Origin: Streptomyces flavochromogenes
Lineage (GTDB): Bacteria; Actinomycetota; Actinomycetes; Streptomycetales; Streptomycetaceae
DNA length: 64,000 nucleotides
Direction of reading: 5' to 3'
Assembly: GCF_000717595.1 (NCBI RefSeq)
Contig: NZ_JNZO01000040.1
Span: 6,225-70,224 of the forward strand
Both the position numbers and the translations under genes were made by a program. Each line of letters begins with the position of its first letter. Positions within the stretch are counted from its first letter, which is position 1. A model generated the notes under the pieces. It was not told where the DNA came from. It did not search any database and saw only the letters and a program-made list of their open reading frames with translations. Shown piece after piece: positions 8,514 to 17,101 of this stretch.

Positions 8514-8885
8514 TCAGCGCGTCGCCGGCGCCGCGTCGGTCACGCCGAGGCGGAGGTGCTCCACGTGGTGGAGCGCCTGGTCGAGAAGGCCCGCGACGTG
8601 GTCGTCGTGGAGGGCGTAGACGACGGAACGGCCCTCGCGGGTGCCGGTGACGAGGCCGAGGTTGCGCAGCAGGCGCAACTGGTGGGAGCAGGCGGACTGT
8701 TCCATGCCCACGGCCGCCGCCAGTTCGGTCGCCGCGCACGGTCCTTCGCGCAGACGGGCCAGGATCAGCAGGCGCGACGGGGTGGACAGCGCCTGGAGTG
8801 TGGTGGCGACCTGCTGGGCGTTCTCGGGGGTCAGACGGGTGCGCGGTGCCGCGCTGCTGTCCGGTGCGTTCACTCCGTGGCCCAT
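8514..8885 (-). CDS. nmtR: NmtR-type ArsR/SmtB nickel/cobalt-responsive repressor
   Basis: 123-residue winged-helix repressor. The recognition region GMEQSACSHQLRLLRNLGLV is nearly that of Mycobacterium tuberculosis NmtR. I place the start at ATG 8885 because the protein then begins MGHG, like NmtR, whose Gly2-His3 N-terminus binds metal; the GTG/ATG choices up to 8912 would hide it and overlap the operator. Helix alpha-5 keeps the D-x-H...H-x-x-H ligand set (DDHVAGLLDQALHHVEH). The two extra C-terminal His of NmtR are replaced (LRL, DAAPAT). It diverges from a P1B-4 ATPase, the NmtR-NmtA arrangement, so it should repress that exporter until Ni or Co binds. Confidence 0.88.
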   Translation of the reverse strand: MGHGVNAPDSSAAPRTRLTPENAQQVATTLQALSTPSRLLILARLREGPCAATELAAAVGMEQSACSHQLRLLRNLGLVTGTREGRSVVYALHDDHVAGLLDQALHHVEHLRLGVTDAAPATR

Positions 8886-8903
8886 GGGTGCCATCCTACG
8901 GAA

Positions 8904-8925
8904 TGAACACATGAATGGATGTTCA
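8904..8925. promoter_or_regulatory. Probable NmtR operator
   Basis: TGAACA, ten bases, TGTTCA: an inverted repeat of the SmtB/ArsR operator type in the 95-base gap between the divergent repressor and ATPase genes. Its position would let one dimer control both promoters. Seen directly; binding is inferred. Confidence 0.7.
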
Positions 8926-8980
8926 AGTATTCCTGTACGGTGGCGGCGTACGACGCCTCCCGTGAAGGACTCCCTCTGTC

Positions 8981-11044
8981 ATGGCCTCCACCCTGACCAA
9001 GCCCGCACGGCCCCCCGTCGGACCCCCGGCCGCACGCCGCACCCGCGTCCTGGCACTGCCGGAGGCCCGCTGGGCGCTGGCCGCCCTGGTGCTGTTCCTC
9101 ATCGCGCTTCCCCTGGACCTGCTCGGTGCTCCGGCGTGGACGTGGGGGCCGCTCTTCGCCGCCACCTACCTCGCCGGCGGCTGGGAACCGGCATGGGAGG
9201 GACTGAAGGCTCTCAGGGACAAGACCCTGGACGTCGACCTGCTCATGGTGGTCGCCGCCCTCGGCGCCGCCGCCATCGGGCAGGTCCTCGACGGAGCGCT
9301 CCTGATCGTCATCTTCGCGACCTCGGGAGCGCTGGAGGCGGTCGCCACCGCCCGGACCGCCGACTCGGTGCGCGGGCTGCTCGACCTCGCCCCCGCCACC
9401 GCGACCCGGCTCCTCGACGACGGAGCCGAGGAGACGATCGCCACCGCCGACCTCGTGGTCGGGGACGTCGTCGTGATCCGCCCGGGGGAGCGGATCGGGG
9501 CCGACGGCCGGGTCCTCGAAGGAGCGAGCGAGGTCGACCAGGCCACCATCACGGGAGAGCCCCTACCGGTGGTCAAGGAGAACGGCGACGAGGTCTTCGC
9601 AGGCACCCTCAACGGCACCGGCGCGCTCCGCGTCGAGGTCGAGCGGGACGCCTCCGATTCGGTGATCGCCCGCATCGTACGGATGGTCGAGGAGGCCTCC
9701 GGGACCAAGGCCCCGACGCAGCTCTTCATCGAGAAGATCGAACAACGGTACTCGCTCGGCATGGTCGTGGCCACCCTCGCGGTGTTCTTCGTGCCGCTCG
9801 CGTTCGGCGCCGGGCCGACCGACGCCCTGCTGCGCGCGATGACCTTCATGATCGTCGCCTCGCCGTGCGCCGTGGTACTCGCCACCATGCCACCGCTGCT
9901 CTCCGCCCTCGCCAACGCCGGCCGGCACGGCGTCCTCGTGAAGTCCGCCGTCGTCATGGAGCGGCTCGGGCAGGTCGACGCCGTGGCCCTCGACAAGACG
10001 GGCACGCTGACCGAGGGGACCCCACGGGTCACGGCCGTCCGCCCCGTTCCCGGCGAGCGCGCCGTGGACGAGGGCCGGCTGCTCGCCCTGGCGGCGGCCG
10101 CCGAACATCCCAGCGAACACCCACTGGCCCGCGCGGTCGTCCTCGCCGCCCACGCCCGTGGCCATCGACTCCTGCCCGCCGAGGACTTCGGCTCCACCCC
10201 CGGTGTCGGCGTCACCGCCACCGTCGGCGGCGAGCGGGTCGAGGTCGGTGCCCCCGCCCGGCTCCTCCCCGGGGCCGAGGACGGCCGCACGGACGACGCG
10301 CCCCGCACCGCCCGCGCGGCCACCGTGGCCGCGGGCCTCGCGGCCGCACTGGAGGCGGACGGACACACCGCAGTCCTGGTCAAGGTCGACGGCGTGCCCG
10401 TCGGCGTCCTCGGCATCGCGGACCGGCTGCGCCCGGACGCCGCCGCCACCGTCGCCGCCCTCACCGGGCTGACCGGCTCCACGCCGACACTGCTCACCGG
10501 GGACAATCCGCGCGCCGCCGCCCGCCTCGCCGCCGACGTCGGCATCACCGACGTACGCGCCGGACTCCTGCCCCAGGACAAGGTCGCCGCCGTCCAGGAG
10601 CGTGAGAGGGCCGGACGCAAGGTCCTGGTGATCGGGGACGGCGTCAACGACGCGCCCGCGCTCGCCGCAGCCCACACCGGCATCGCAATGGGCCGCGCGG
10701 GCTCCGACCTCGCCCTGGAGACGGCGGACGCGGTGATCGTCCGCGACGAACTCGCCACCGTCCCCACGGTCGTCGCGCTCTCCCGCCGCGCCCGCGGTCT
10801 GGTCGCGCAGAACCTCGTCATCGCGGGAGTGTTCATCACCGGCCTGGTGCTCTGGGACCTCGTCGGCACCCTGCCGCTGCCCCTCGGTGTCCTCGGCCAC
10901 GAGGGCTCCACGGTCCTGGTCGGCCTCAACGGCCTGCGCCTTCTCCGGGAGGCCGCCTGGCGGCGCGCGGCGGCGATCGCGGCTGCGGCGTCGACCGCCG
11001 GGACCGCGTCCGCGGAGACGGCGTCCACCGGGACCGGGTCCTGA
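8981..11044 (+). CDS. P1B-4-type metal-exporting ATPase (Co/Ni class)
   Basis: 687-residue heavy-metal P-type ATPase without an N-terminal metal-binding domain. Landmarks: TGEPLPV actuator loop (ITGEPLPVVKENGDEVFAGT), membrane motif SPCAVVLATMPP (about residue 296) instead of CPC, phosphorylation site DKTGTLTEGTP (about 337), GDGVNDAPALAAAHTGIAMG (about 553) and a last-helix HEGSTVLVGLNGLRLLRE (about 640). SPC together with HEG[GS]T defines the P1B-4 group, which exports Co, Ni, and sometimes Zn or Fe. With the adjacent NmtR-type repressor it corresponds to mycobacterial NmtA/CtpJ. The C-terminal tail is Ala/Thr rich and probably unstructured. Confidence 0.92.
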   Translation: MASTLTKPARPPVGPPAARRTRVLALPEARWALAALVLFLIALPLDLLGAPAWTWGPLFAATYLAGGWEPAWEGLKALRDKTLDVDLLMVVAALGAAAIGQVLDGALLIVIFATSGALEAVATARTADSVRGLLDLAPATATRLLDDGAEETIATADLVVGDVVVIRPGERIGADGRVLEGASEVDQATITGEPLPVVKENGDEVFAGTLNGTGALRVEVERDASDSVIARIVRMVEEASGTKAPTQLFIEKIEQRYSLGMVVATLAVFFVPLAFGAGPTDALLRAMTFMIVASPCAVVLATMPPLLSALANAGRHGVLVKSAVVMERLGQVDAVALDKTGTLTEGTPRVTAVRPVPGERAVDEGRLLALAAAAEHPSEHPLARAVVLAAHARGHRLLPAEDFGSTPGVGVTATVGGERVEVGAPARLLPGAEDGRTDDAPRTARAATVAAGLAAALEADGHTAVLVKVDGVPVGVLGIADRLRPDAAATVAALTGLTGSTPTLLTGDNPRAAARLAADVGITDVRAGLLPQDKVAAVQERERAGRKVLVIGDGVNDAPALAAAHTGIAMGRAGSDLALETADAVIVRDELATVPTVVALSRRARGLVAQNLVIAGVFITGLVLWDLVGTLPLPLGVLGHEGSTVLVGLNGLRLLREAAWRRAAAIAAAASTAGTASAETASTGTGS

Positions 11045-11070
11045 GCGGTCGTACGCGCTCCACCTCCGCC

Positions 11071-11099
11071 CGTCAGGAGCGGCGGCCCGGTTCCTGACG
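11071..11099. terminator. Hairpin between convergent ATPase and LysR genes
   Basis: CGTCAGGA and TCCTGACG pair over eight bases around a 13-base loop. It sits in the 60-base gap between the two stop codons. Confidence 0.6.
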
Positions 11100-11104
11100 T
11101 GACG

Positions 11105-12073
11105 TCACCAGGTGCGGCCGGCCTCCGTCAGGAGGTCCCGGACGCGGGTGACGTCGGAGTTGGCGGGGCGACCGGGGCGTTGGACGAGGTAAGCGGTGTT
11201 GATGGGCGGGTCGTCCGGGTGGTGCAGGGGCACGAGGGCGCCCGACGTCAGTTCGGCCTCGCAGAGGTAGCGGGGCAGGACCGTGAAGCCCGCGCCTGCG
11301 GTGACCGCCGCGAGGACGCCGCGCAGGTCGGGGACGGTGACGGCGGCGGTGCGGGAGAGCCGGCTGCCGAAGACGTGGCGCCAGTAGCGACGGGCTATCG
11401 GCAGGTCCTCGGCGTAGCTGATCAGCGGGACGGCGTGCAGGGCCGCCGGGCCCTCCCGCGCCGCCCGCTCGCCGACGAGATGGGCCCACGTGGGGGCGGC
11501 GACCAGCACGAACTCCTCGTCCATCAGCGGTACGGAGGTCAGCGCGCGCCCCCGCGGACGAAAGGTCGCGATCACCAAGTCATGGCGTCCGGCCCGGAGT
11601 TCGTCGAGGAGGGGTTCGGTGAGGCCCGGCGTGATCCGGAGCCTCACCCCTTCGGCCGCCAGGGGTGCCAGGGCCGGCAGGACGCGGGTGCAGAGCAGTT
11701 CGGCGGGGCCCGCCAGGTGGACGGGGGCGGCCCGCTCGTGGGGTTCGGTGTCATGGCCGGTCGCGGCGGCGAGCGCGTCGAGGGGAGCGGCGACGCGGGC
11801 CGCGAGGTCGTGGGCGACCGCGGTCGGGGCGACCCCGCGCGGCAGCCGTTCGAACAGCTCTCGGCCTGTCTGTCGCTCCAGGGAGCGGATCTGGGTCGTC
11901 ACCGTGGGTTGAGAGAGGCCGAGGAGCCCCGCGGCCGCGGTGAACGAGCCGGAGCGGTAGACGGCCAGGAACGTACGCAGCAGATTCAGGTCCGCCGGTC
12001 CCGCGCTGCCGCCGGGAGGCGCCGTCGCGGTGCGGGGGACGCCCACCGGGCCATCAGGATCCGTATGCCTCAC
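11105..12073 (-). CDS. LysR family transcriptional regulator
   Basis: 322 residues. The LysR helix-turn-helix is at about residues 29-85 (LNLLRTFLAVYRSGSFTAAAGLLGLSQPTVTTQIRSLERQTGRELFER), followed by a periplasmic-binding-protein-like effector domain (LRITPGLTEPLLDELRAGRHDLVIATFRPRG, and GVLAAVTAGAGFTVLPRYLC). About 28 extra residues precede the HTH, so a later start is possible. Target genes are not evident: it converges on the ATPase and points away from the DJ-1 family gene, whose terminator lies in the region upstream of it. Confidence 0.9.
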   Translation of the reverse strand: MRHTDPDGPVGVPRTATAPPGGSAGPADLNLLRTFLAVYRSGSFTAAAGLLGLSQPTVTTQIRSLERQTGRELFERLPRGVAPTAVAHDLAARVAAPLDALAAATGHDTEPHERAAPVHLAGPAELLCTRVLPALAPLAAEGVRLRITPGLTEPLLDELRAGRHDLVIATFRPRGRALTSVPLMDEEFVLVAAPTWAHLVGERAAREGPAALHAVPLISYAEDLPIARRYWRHVFGSRLSRTAAVTVPDLRGVLAAVTAGAGFTVLPRYLCEAELTSGALVPLHHPDDPPINTAYLVQRPGRPANSDVTRVRDLLTEAGRTW

Positions 12074-12105
12074 ACGGGAAGCCTACTGGTATTCCTATGA
12101 CGGGA

Positions 12106-12136
12106 ACGCCCCGCACCCTCAGGGGGTGCGGGGCGT
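12106..12136 (-). terminator. Hairpin terminator after the DJ-1/PfpI gene
   Basis: ACGCCCCGCACCC pairs perfectly with GGGTGCGGGGCGT across a five-base loop, 38 bases beyond the stop codon of the minus-strand gene at 12175-12870. Confidence 0.8.
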
Positions 12137-12174
12137 CCGGCCGCCGGGGCCGCTCGGGCCGCCGGGGCGTCGTA

Positions 12175-12870
12175 TCAGCCCAGTTCCTTCAGGACCCGGT
12201 CCGCGAGCGGGGCGGCCGAGGCCGGGTTCTGGCCGGTGATGAGGTTGCGGTCGACGACGACCTTCGGCACCCACGGCTCGCCGACCTGGACGTCGATGCC
12301 GGCCTCGACCAGGCGGGTCTCCAGGAGCCACTTCGCCTTGTCGGCGAAACCGGACTGGGTCTCCTCGTCGTTGGTGAACGCGGCGACCTTGTAGCCGGCG
12401 AAGGCGTTGGTGCCGTCGTCCTTCGTGGCGGCGAGCAGCGCGGCCGGGCCGTGGCAGACGACGGCCAGCGGCTTGCCGGAATCCAGGGCGTCGATCAGCA
12501 GCCGGCCCGAGACCGCGTCGACCGCGAGGTCCTCCATGGGGCCGTGGCCGCCCGGGTAGAAGACGGCCGCGTAGTCGGCCAGGTCCACGTCCTCGAGGCG
12601 GAGCGGGTGCCGGAGCTCGGTGAGCGAGTCGACGGCGGCGGCGACCTTGTCCGCACCCTCCTGGCCGCCGTTGAACTCAGGCGCGAGGCTGCTCTTGTCG
12701 ACGGTCGGGACGACACCGCCGGGGGTGGCGACGACGACCTCGTACCCGGCGGCCGTGAACGCCTCGTACGGCGCGGCCGCCTCCTCGGCCCAGAAGCCGG
12801 TCGGGTGCTTCGTACCGTCGGCCAGGGTCCAGAAGTCGGTGCCGGTCAACACGAAAAGGATCTTGGGCAT
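12175..12870 (-). CDS. DJ-1/PfpI family (type 1 glutamine amidotransferase-like) protein
   Basis: 231 residues, of the Hsp31/YhbO-like glyoxalase III or chaperone branch. The nucleophile elbow reads AVVCHGPAALLAA (Cys at about residue 137), with the preceding YPGGHGPMEDLAVD giving the conserved Glu region. The start MPKILFVLTGTDFWTLADG at 12870 is backed by a GGGAGAA site. Likely role: detoxifying reactive carbonyls or protecting proteins; this is inferred from the family. A fragment of a GlxA-type regulator lies just upstream on the same strand. Confidence 0.88.
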   Translation of the reverse strand: MPKILFVLTGTDFWTLADGTKHPTGFWAEEAAAPYEAFTAAGYEVVVATPGGVVPTVDKSSLAPEFNGGQEGADKVAAAVDSLTELRHPLRLEDVDLADYAAVFYPGGHGPMEDLAVDAVSGRLLIDALDSGKPLAVVCHGPAALLAATKDDGTNAFAGYKVAAFTNDEETQSGFADKAKWLLETRLVEAGIDVQVGEPWVPKVVVDRNLITGQNPASAAPLADRVLKELG

Positions 12871-13112
12871 GAGGGTTCTCCCGGGAGGTGCGGGCCTGGT
12901 TCCGGCCCGAAGGGCGGTGATCGCCCACCCGGCGCCCCGGTGCGGGGACCGTCGGTGTGGCGATGTCCTCGAACGTAGCCCCGTCCCGGAGACCTTTCCA
13001 ATGCGGAATCCAATGGCTGCCATGGGAACTCCGATGGGTCCACGGGAATACGCCCATGCCCCTGGCCTGCGGAAAGGCTCAGACGTTCACCGGCTCGGCC
13101 TCCGCGGCGCGT
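12871..13112. other. Gap upstream of the DJ-1/PfpI gene
   Basis: 242 bases on the promoter side of the gene at 12175-12870, ending at the GlxA fragment. It contains CCAATGCGGAATCCAATGG near 12998-13016, two CCAAT-like boxes that could be a regulator site. I see no gene. Confidence 0.4.
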
Positions 13113-13301
13113 GCCGCGGAAGGTACGCCGACAGCCGAGCGGAGTGACCCCGATGGCGGCACGCAGGTGCCGGCGCAGTGAGGTCCCCGTGGCGAGGCCG
13201 ACCTCCGTCGCGATGCCGTCCACGGGCAGATCGGTCGGCTCGAGCAGGCGCCGGGCCGGGCGTCGGTCGTGGGGCCGGCGGGGCCGCAGGAGCGCGCGCA
13301 C
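13113..13301 (-). pseudogene. C-terminal fragment of a GlxA/AraC-family regulator
   Basis: Reading the minus strand gives RRLLEPTDLPVDGIATEVGL then ATGTSLRRHLRAAIGVTPLG and CRRTFRGT. This is the second half of an AraC-type DNA-binding domain as found in GlxA-like regulators. The first HTH and the DJ-1-like sensory domain are missing: only about 140 bases separate the fragment from the next gene. The reading frame also runs on past the usual end of the family. It is therefore a deletion remnant. GlxA-type regulators often sit next to DJ-1/PfpI enzymes, which fits its place beside the gene at 12175-12870. Confidence 0.65.
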
Positions 13302-13443
13302 GTCAGTGGGGCGTATGCATGCGGCCTCCGCGCGTCAGGGGCGCGTCAGGGCGGACCAGGGCCAGGTGATCACCGGGCATAGCGTCGAAGACACCCCGGC
13401 GCGACCGTGCCGGGGACCGTGTTCCGCTTCTCGGGAGGAACCC

Positions 13444-13794
13444 ATGGCACACGCCCTGTACGGAGACGACCCGGAGCCTGGGGAACCGTTCCCGGCCGGA
13501 CGCCTCTGCGTGCCCGTCCGGCCGGGAGGCTGCGGCTTCGTGACCCGTCTGTTCCGCACGCCGGTCGGCGGCAGGACCGCCGTCGCGTTCACCGACCCGG
13601 CGCGGCTGAGGGCCGTTCTGGGCGCCGACCAGCCCTGGATCCCGCTGTCGGAACCGGCGCTGCGGGCACTGACGGAGCCGCTGGACGTCCGCGAGCTGAG
13701 GATCGATCCGGTGCTGACGGCTCCGCGGCCCGCCACCGCCTCCGTACCCCTGCCCGAGCCGCTGCGGCGGCCTCTGACCGCGCTCGCGAGCTGA
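13444..13794 (+). CDS. SAV_915 family protein
   Basis: 116 residues, matching the small Streptomyces family named after SAV_915: CVPVRPGGCGFVTRLFRTPVGGRTAVAFTDPARLRAVLGADQPWIPLSEPALRALTEPLDVRELRIDP is its core. No catalytic motif, signal or membrane span is seen and its function is unknown. GGAGGAACCC precedes the ATG. It ends 14 bases before the lysA-like gene, so the two are probably co-transcribed; family members are often paired with short metabolic operons, but a functional link is not established. Confidence 0.85.
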   Translation: MAHALYGDDPEPGEPFPAGRLCVPVRPGGCGFVTRLFRTPVGGRTAVAFTDPARLRAVLGADQPWIPLSEPALRALTEPLDVRELRIDPVLTAPRPATASVPLPEPLRRPLTALAS

Positions 13795-13808
13795 CGGGAG
13801 ACCCGGAG

Positions 13809-15152
13809 ATGACCACGCTCGACACCCGGCCCGCCTCCGGCCCCGGAACCACCCCCGACTCGCTCTCCGTCTGGCCCGCGTCCACCTCCGAGCAGCCCCA
13901 CGGCGGCCTCCTCGTCGGCGGCGTGGCCCTCGCCGAGATCGCCGAGAGCCACGGCACGCCCGTGTACGTCCTGGACGAGAACGAGGTACGCGAACGCTGC
14001 CGCACCTACCGCAGCGCCTTCCCGGACGCCGACATCCACTACGCGGCCAAGGCCTTTCTGTGCCGCGCCCTCGCCCGCTGGGTGGAGGAGGAGGGACTCG
14101 GCCTGGACGTGTGCTCCGCCGGTGAGCTGGAGCTCGCCGTCACCACCGGCTTCCCGGCCGACCGGATCCTGTTCCACGGCAACGCCAAGTCGCCGCAGGA
14201 CCTCGGCACCGCACTGCGCCTCGGCGTGGGCCGGATCGTCATCGACACCCCCGCCGAGATCGCGCGCATCGCCGCCGCGGTCGGGCCCGGGGGACGTCAG
14301 AGGGTCATGGTCCGTGTCACGCCCGGGATCAGCGCGGGCGGCCACGAGAAGATCCGCACGGGCTCCGACGACCAGAAGTTCGGGCTCTCCCTCCGGGACG
14401 GCCACGCCCAGCACGCGATCGCCCGCATACTCGACCAGCCGCAGCTCGAACTCACCGGAATCCACTGCCACCTGGGTTCACAGATCACGGACGTCAAGCC
14501 GTATCTCGTGGCCGTGCGGCGCCTCGTCGGCCTCATGGCCAGGGTGCGTGACACCCATGGGTTCGCCCTGTCGGAGCTCGACCTCGGCGGCGGCCACGGC
14601 ATCGCGTACCGCCCCGGCGAGCCCGCCCTCGACGTCACCGCGCTGGCCCGCAGGGTCCGCGCCGAACTGGCCGACAGCTGCGCGGCCGCCGGCCTCCGCG
14701 TCCCGCGCCTCGTCGTCGAACCGGGCCGCGCGGTCTCCGGACCGGCCGGAGTCGCCGTCTACCGGGTCCTCGCGGTCAAGCGCACACCCGGACGGACTTT
14801 CGTGGCGGTGGACGGCGGGATGAGCGACAACCCGCGACCCGCGCTGTACGGGGTGCGCTACGCCCCGCGCCTGATCGGCCGTCACTCGCCGGCCGACAGC
14901 GAGAGCGTGACGGTCGTCGGCCGCCACTGCGAGGCCGGCGACCTCCTGGCCGAGGACGTGTCGCTGCCCGCGGACACGCACCCGGGCGACCTCCTCGCGG
15001 TACCGGTGGCCGGCGCGTACCACCTCTCGATGGCCTCCTCGTACAACCTCGTGGGCCGCCCGCCGGTGGTTGCCGTGCGCGACGGCCACGCGCGACTCCT
15101 GGTGCGCAGGGAGACGCTGGAGGACCTCAGGGCCCGGGACGTCGGTCTGTAG
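13809..15152 (+). CDS. lysA: Diaminopimelate decarboxylase family enzyme
   Basis: 447 residues, fold-type III PLP enzyme. Seen: PLP lysine in HYAAKAF (about residue 79), the H.GS motif GIHCHLGSQI, the glycine loop DLGGGHGI, EPGRAVSG and the second-subunit cysteine motif GRHCEAGD. This set matches diaminopimelate decarboxylase, last step of lysine synthesis. Start at ATG 13809 follows a GGAG. No other lysine genes are around it, and Streptomyces normally have a lysA next to thrA/hom elsewhere. It may thus be a second copy serving a specialised role, or act on a related D-amino acid substrate. Confidence 0.85.
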   Translation: MTTLDTRPASGPGTTPDSLSVWPASTSEQPHGGLLVGGVALAEIAESHGTPVYVLDENEVRERCRTYRSAFPDADIHYAAKAFLCRALARWVEEEGLGLDVCSAGELELAVTTGFPADRILFHGNAKSPQDLGTALRLGVGRIVIDTPAEIARIAAAVGPGGRQRVMVRVTPGISAGGHEKIRTGSDDQKFGLSLRDGHAQHAIARILDQPQLELTGIHCHLGSQITDVKPYLVAVRRLVGLMARVRDTHGFALSELDLGGGHGIAYRPGEPALDVTALARRVRAELADSCAAAGLRVPRLVVEPGRAVSGPAGVAVYRVLAVKRTPGRTFVAVDGGMSDNPRPALYGVRYAPRLIGRHSPADSESVTVVGRHCEAGDLLAEDVSLPADTHPGDLLAVPVAGAYHLSMASSYNLVGRPPVVAVRDGHARLLVRRETLEDLRARDVGL

Positions 15153-15167
15153 CCCGCGCGGGGTGTC

Positions 15168-15199
15168 GTGGGCCGGCCGTCGGGGGACGGCCGGCCCAC
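15168..15199 (+). terminator. Hairpin terminator after the lysA-like gene
   Basis: GTGGGCCGGCCGTC pairs perfectly with GACGGCCGGCCCAC over 14 bases with a GGGG loop, 15 bases after the stop. Confidence 0.9.
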
Positions 15200-15434
15200 A
15201 GGCGTCGGCGACGCCCGGCCTCCGTGCGAAGCACGGCGCACCCGACGACGCGGGTGCCCGCCCGGCTCGAAACCGGACGGGACGGGACGGTGGTTCTCCT
15301 TCACGAGCTCTGATACGTCCATGGCCGACGTCGGCGTACGGCGGACGCGACCGGTGCCGATGGAGCTACTCACTGGTACGGTCCCTGACCAACCGGCGCT
15401 CCACGTGGGGCCGCCGGGTCGGGAGGGGTGCGGA

Positions 15435-16262
15435 GTGACGGTGGAACGAGTGGGTGCGGTCGGGGTGCTGCCCGAGGGGCTCGCGCAGGCGATACGGGGG
15501 ACGGCCGAGGACATCGCCACGGTGCTGCGCGCCGCGCCCGGCAAGGCCGGCGCCGGACTGCCCGTGCCCCGGTCCACCTGGACCCTGGGCGAGGCCGCCG
15601 CCCACCTGGCGCAGGCCAACGCCCTCATGGCCGACCTGGCCGCCGGACACGACCGCCCCTACGGCGACGGCACCCCCGGGAGCCTCGCCGCCGCCAACGA
15701 ACGCGCGCTCGCCGGATTCGGGGAGCGGGCACCCGGTCCACTCGCCGAGATGATCACCGCCCAGGCCGAGGCCTTCCTCGCCTCCGTGGAGGACCGCGAC
15801 CCGGAGGATCTCCTCTCCACCCCGCTCGGCGCCATGCGCCCGGCCGTCCTCGGCTCGTACCTGCTGACGCACATGCTCGGTCACGGCTACGACCTGGCCC
15901 GGGCCGTCGGCCGCCCCCACATGCTGGACGCGCGGCGGGTCGACCTCACGCTGCCGTTCATGATCGAGGCGATGCCCCGGGTCACCGACCCGGCCGCCGT
16001 CGACGGCCTGACGGCCCGCTTCGCGGTACGGCTCCGGAGTGGTCCGAGCTTCGGCGTCCTCGTCACGGACGGCGCCGTGGAGACCACCCACGAGCCGCCC
16101 GCCCGCCCGGACTGCACCATCCTCACCGAGCCGGTCGCCTTCCTCCTCCTCGGCCTGGGCCGGATCGACCCCTGGCCCGTGATCGCCTGCGGCAAGGCCC
16201 TCGGATGGGGCCGGAAGCCCTGGCTGGCCCCGCGCTTCCCCCGCCTCTTCCGGGCGCCGTAG
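15435..16262 (+). CDS. Maleylpyruvate isomerase family mycothiol-dependent enzyme
   Basis: 275 residues. The N-terminal DinB-like four-helix domain carries the probable metal ligands (TWTLGEAAAHLAQAN and LLTHMLGHGYDLARAVG, His at both sites), and the C-terminal half resembles the SCP2-like domain of mycothiol-dependent maleylpyruvate isomerases (VRLRSGPSFGVLVTDGAVET). Such proteins use mycothiol as cofactor for isomerisation or conjugation in actinobacteria. GTG 15435 follows a GGGAGGGG site and gives the normal family N-terminus. The substrate is unknown; no gentisate pathway genes are adjacent. Confidence 0.8.
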   Translation: MTVERVGAVGVLPEGLAQAIRGTAEDIATVLRAAPGKAGAGLPVPRSTWTLGEAAAHLAQANALMADLAAGHDRPYGDGTPGSLAAANERALAGFGERAPGPLAEMITAQAEAFLASVEDRDPEDLLSTPLGAMRPAVLGSYLLTHMLGHGYDLARAVGRPHMLDARRVDLTLPFMIEAMPRVTDPAAVDGLTARFAVRLRSGPSFGVLVTDGAVETTHEPPARPDCTILTEPVAFLLLGLGRIDPWPVIACGKALGWGRKPWLAPRFPRLFRAP

Positions 16263-16537
16263 GGCGTCCGGGGTGCCGCCTGCGAGTCCGGAGTAGGGCC
16301 AGGCCCAGGAACCGAGCAGCGTACGCCGCGGACCTCCGGGTCCCTCGACGGCCCGTGTACGGCGGTCCTCGCCGCCCCCGTACCCGCGGCTGACCGGCCA
16401 CCGAGCGTGCGGAGGCGTTCAGGATCCGTGACCGCCCCCGTCGCGGCGTGCCGCGCGGCGCGCGCCGATGGATCCTGGAGGTATCGGAAGGGGCCGCGCC
16501 TCGGTCGCGCGAGGCCGGCTGTGCGAGGAGGCAGATC

Positions 16538-16837
16538 ATGAGCCGCACTCTGGAGTGGACCGTCGGCGTGGAGCTGGTCGAGGACGACGGCAGGACCAAG
16601 GCCGAGGCCCGGCTCCTGACCGGCAACTCGACCCTCACGGGTCACGGTTCCGCCCGCTGCAACCCGTCGGACGTCGACGTTCCGGCGATCGGTGACGAGC
16701 TCGCGGCGAGCCGGGCGATGAAGGACCTGGCCGGCAAGCTCATGCGCGAGGCCAACCGGGAGATGGAGGCGGTGGGCGCCGGGACCGTACCCCAGCGCAC
16801 CGGACCCGGATACGGCTGGCCGGAGGCGGTCTCCTGA
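16538..16837 (+). CDS. DUF1876 domain protein
   Basis: 99 residues. The core WTVGVELVEDDGRTKAEARL, GHGSARCNPSDVDVPAIGDELAASRAMKDLAGKL is typical of DUF1876 (dsRBD-like fold), a family seen in actinobacterial dormancy and stress sets. ATG 16538 is preceded by GAGGAG. Function unknown. It is followed by 309 bases without a gene. Confidence 0.9.
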   Translation: MSRTLEWTVGVELVEDDGRTKAEARLLTGNSTLTGHGSARCNPSDVDVPAIGDELAASRAMKDLAGKLMREANREMEAVGAGTVPQRTGPGYGWPEAVS

Positions 16838-17101
16838 CCGGCCCGCGGGCGTCTGCGGGGTGAGGACCCGGCGGCACGCGAGCGAAGCGCCGGGCCCGGG
16901 GGTGTAACTGCGCCCTGACAGGCCTGGCGCCGGGCTCCCGCGGTTCTCCTCCCGGGCCGGGCTCTCGCCGTTCTCCCGCGCCGGGCCCGTCTTCCGCGCC
17001 GGGCTCGTCTCCCGGGCCGGGATCGCGCGGGCTCGTCTCCCCAGGCCGGACTCGCGCGGGCCGGTCTCCCCAGGCCGGGGCGTCTCGCGCCCCCGTGCGC
17101 C
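16838..17101. repeat. Degenerate C/G-rich repeats in an intergenic gap
   Basis: This gap holds several imperfect copies of a motif like CTCGTCTCCCGGGCCGGG (around 16930-17125) with variable 20-35 base spacing. No ORF with coding character is seen. It may be decayed tandem repeat or secondary-structure-rich DNA. Confidence 0.5.

Noticed and set aside
8886..8912. Start of the nmtR-like gene at 8912 or 8894
   Set aside because: It would overlap the operator and remove the MGHG N-terminus that matches NmtR.
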